NCBI GenBank assembly: GCA_029053015.1
Contig: JAIDHX010000049.1
Span: forward strand, 1-64,000
Length of the DNA stretch: 64,000 nucleotides
Reading direction: 5' to 3'
Source of the DNA: Lachnospiraceae bacterium
Lineage (GTDB): Bacteria > Bacillota > Clostridia > Lachnospirales > Lachnospiraceae
Shown piece after piece: positions 63,550 through 64,000 of this stretch (the first letter of the stretch is position 1; each line of letters opens with the position of its first letter). The position numbers and the translations under genes were made by a program. The notes below the pieces were generated by a model. That model did no database searches. It worked only from the letters and a program-made list of their open reading frames with translations, and was not told the origin of the DNA.

Positions 63550-64000
63550 CTATCCGCCCGTATAAATTCTGGGAATTCTTTTCCCCAGACCGCATATCAG
63601 TTCATAGTGGAACCTGCCGGAGAGTTCTCCCAGCATTTCTGCCGCAATTTCTTCCTCCCCGTCCCTGCCTATCAGAGTTACCCGGTCTTCCTCCATGGCT
63701 TCCGGTATATCCGTCACATCCACCATAAACTGGTCCATGCAGACGCTTCCCAGAATGGGCGCTTTCCTGCCGCGTATCAGCACATAGCCATTGTCCGACA
63801 GGCTTCTCGGGTAGCCGTCCCCGTAGCCTATGGGAACTGTCGCAACGCGGGTCTTTCTTTGCGTCACATACTTTCCACCGTAACTGATGGGCGAACCTGC
63901 CGGCAGCCATTTGATGTAGACAATGGTACTGTACAGGGAAAGTGCGGGTTTTAACACAATCCTTTCCCTATCCACAGCAGCTGACGGCGCAATCCCATAC
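63550..64000 (-). CDS. alr: Alanine racemase, C-terminal part (cut by window edge)
   Basis: The frame continues past the right edge; 149 codons are visible. YGIAPSAAVDRERI, LKPALSLYSTIVYIK and PAGSPISYGGKY match the barrel-to-C-domain junction of alanine racemases. VATVPIGYGDGYPRSL holds the second catalytic tyrosine, and GSVCMDQFMVDVTD the carboxylate-binding segment. The enzyme makes D-alanine for peptidoglycan and, in spore formers, may modulate germination. Alr directly before a MazF gene is the common Firmicute order. Confidence 0.95.
   Translation of the reverse strand, partial: YGIAPSAAVDRERIVLKPALSLYSTIVYIKWLPAGSPISYGGKYVTQRKTRVATVPIGYGDGYPRSLSDNGYVLIRGRKAPILGSVCMDQFMVDVTDIPEAMEEDRVTLIGRDGEEEIAAEMLGELSGRFHYELICGLGKRIPRIYTGG

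Noticed and set aside
1..64000. Prophage, insertion sequence, integrase or attachment site
   Set aside because: No transposase, integrase or phage structural gene and no flanking direct repeats were seen; base composition looks even by eye.

Overview
The window is a 64 kb chromosomal segment that most resembles a spore-forming, strictly anaerobic Firmicute of the Lachnospiraceae (Clostridium cluster XIVa). The reasons are: strong AGGAGG-type ribosome sites; sporulation genes (yqfC, yqfD, a SpoVB-like flippase, a SpoIIIE/FtsK translocase); anaerobe metabolism (NfnAB transhydrogenase next to formate-tetrahydrofolate ligase and FolD); and the alr-mazF and phoH-ybeY neighbourhoods typical of Firmicutes. 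The genus is inference. Every gene lies on the minus strand except one (a DHH phosphoesterase at 33871-34791). Gene density is very high, with no gap over about 220 bases, and I see no rRNA, tRNA, CRISPR array, insertion sequence or prophage.

Read in the direction of transcription (right to left): 64000-60062 holds the 3' part of alr, a mazF-type RNase, yebC behind a clear sigma-A promoter, an O-acetylhomoserine sulfhydrylase and a membrane-anchored family 2 glycosyltransferase. 60040-57112 holds a large membrane protein with a charged tail, a strong terminator, and a TepA/ClpP-like protease. 57001-47952 runs ftsK/spoIIIE, fhs, folD, a zinc-ribbon/TPR membrane protein and nfnA-nfnB. This combines DNA translocation, one-carbon metabolism and redox balancing.

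47913-34899 is the most accessory-looking part. It holds rlmH, a DUF2262 protein and dusB, then a group of solenoid-repeat proteins without export signals: a 1353-residue BspA-type LRR protein and two ankyrin proteins. An iron-sulfur aldo/keto reductase and an unrecognised helical, possibly toroid-fold protein sit among them. Endonuclease III follows. The lone plus-strand DHH gene next to it has its own near-consensus promoter and a terminator that can work in both directions.

33651-16812 runs from a lipoprotein gene through an unusual Lgt paralogue, an ABC ATPase with a coiled-coil FtsX permease and a pyrimidine nucleoside phosphorylase. The yqfC-yqfD-phoH-(PgpH-like)-ybeY block comes next, in which the PgpH-like protein has lost its extracellular domain and its HD catalytic residues. 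The stretch ends with a flippase, a BofC-like protein and two FAD oxidoreductases. 16724-1 starts at a strong promoter in front of proB and continues through a DUF896 gene, 5-formyl-THF cyclo-ligase, proA, a lipoprotein, pepT, miaB, a SulP transporter, mutS, mutL, miaA, a GNAT acetyltransferase, an S51 peptidase and a truncated gene at the edge.

Most of the window is core housekeeping. The points most worth a second look are the catalytically degenerate PgpH homologue, the atypical Lgt encoded beside a lipoprotein gene, the intracellular LRR/ankyrin group with its unknown toroid-like protein and reductase, the mazF without an adjacent antitoxin, and structured intergenic regions between mutS and mutL and upstream of tepA.
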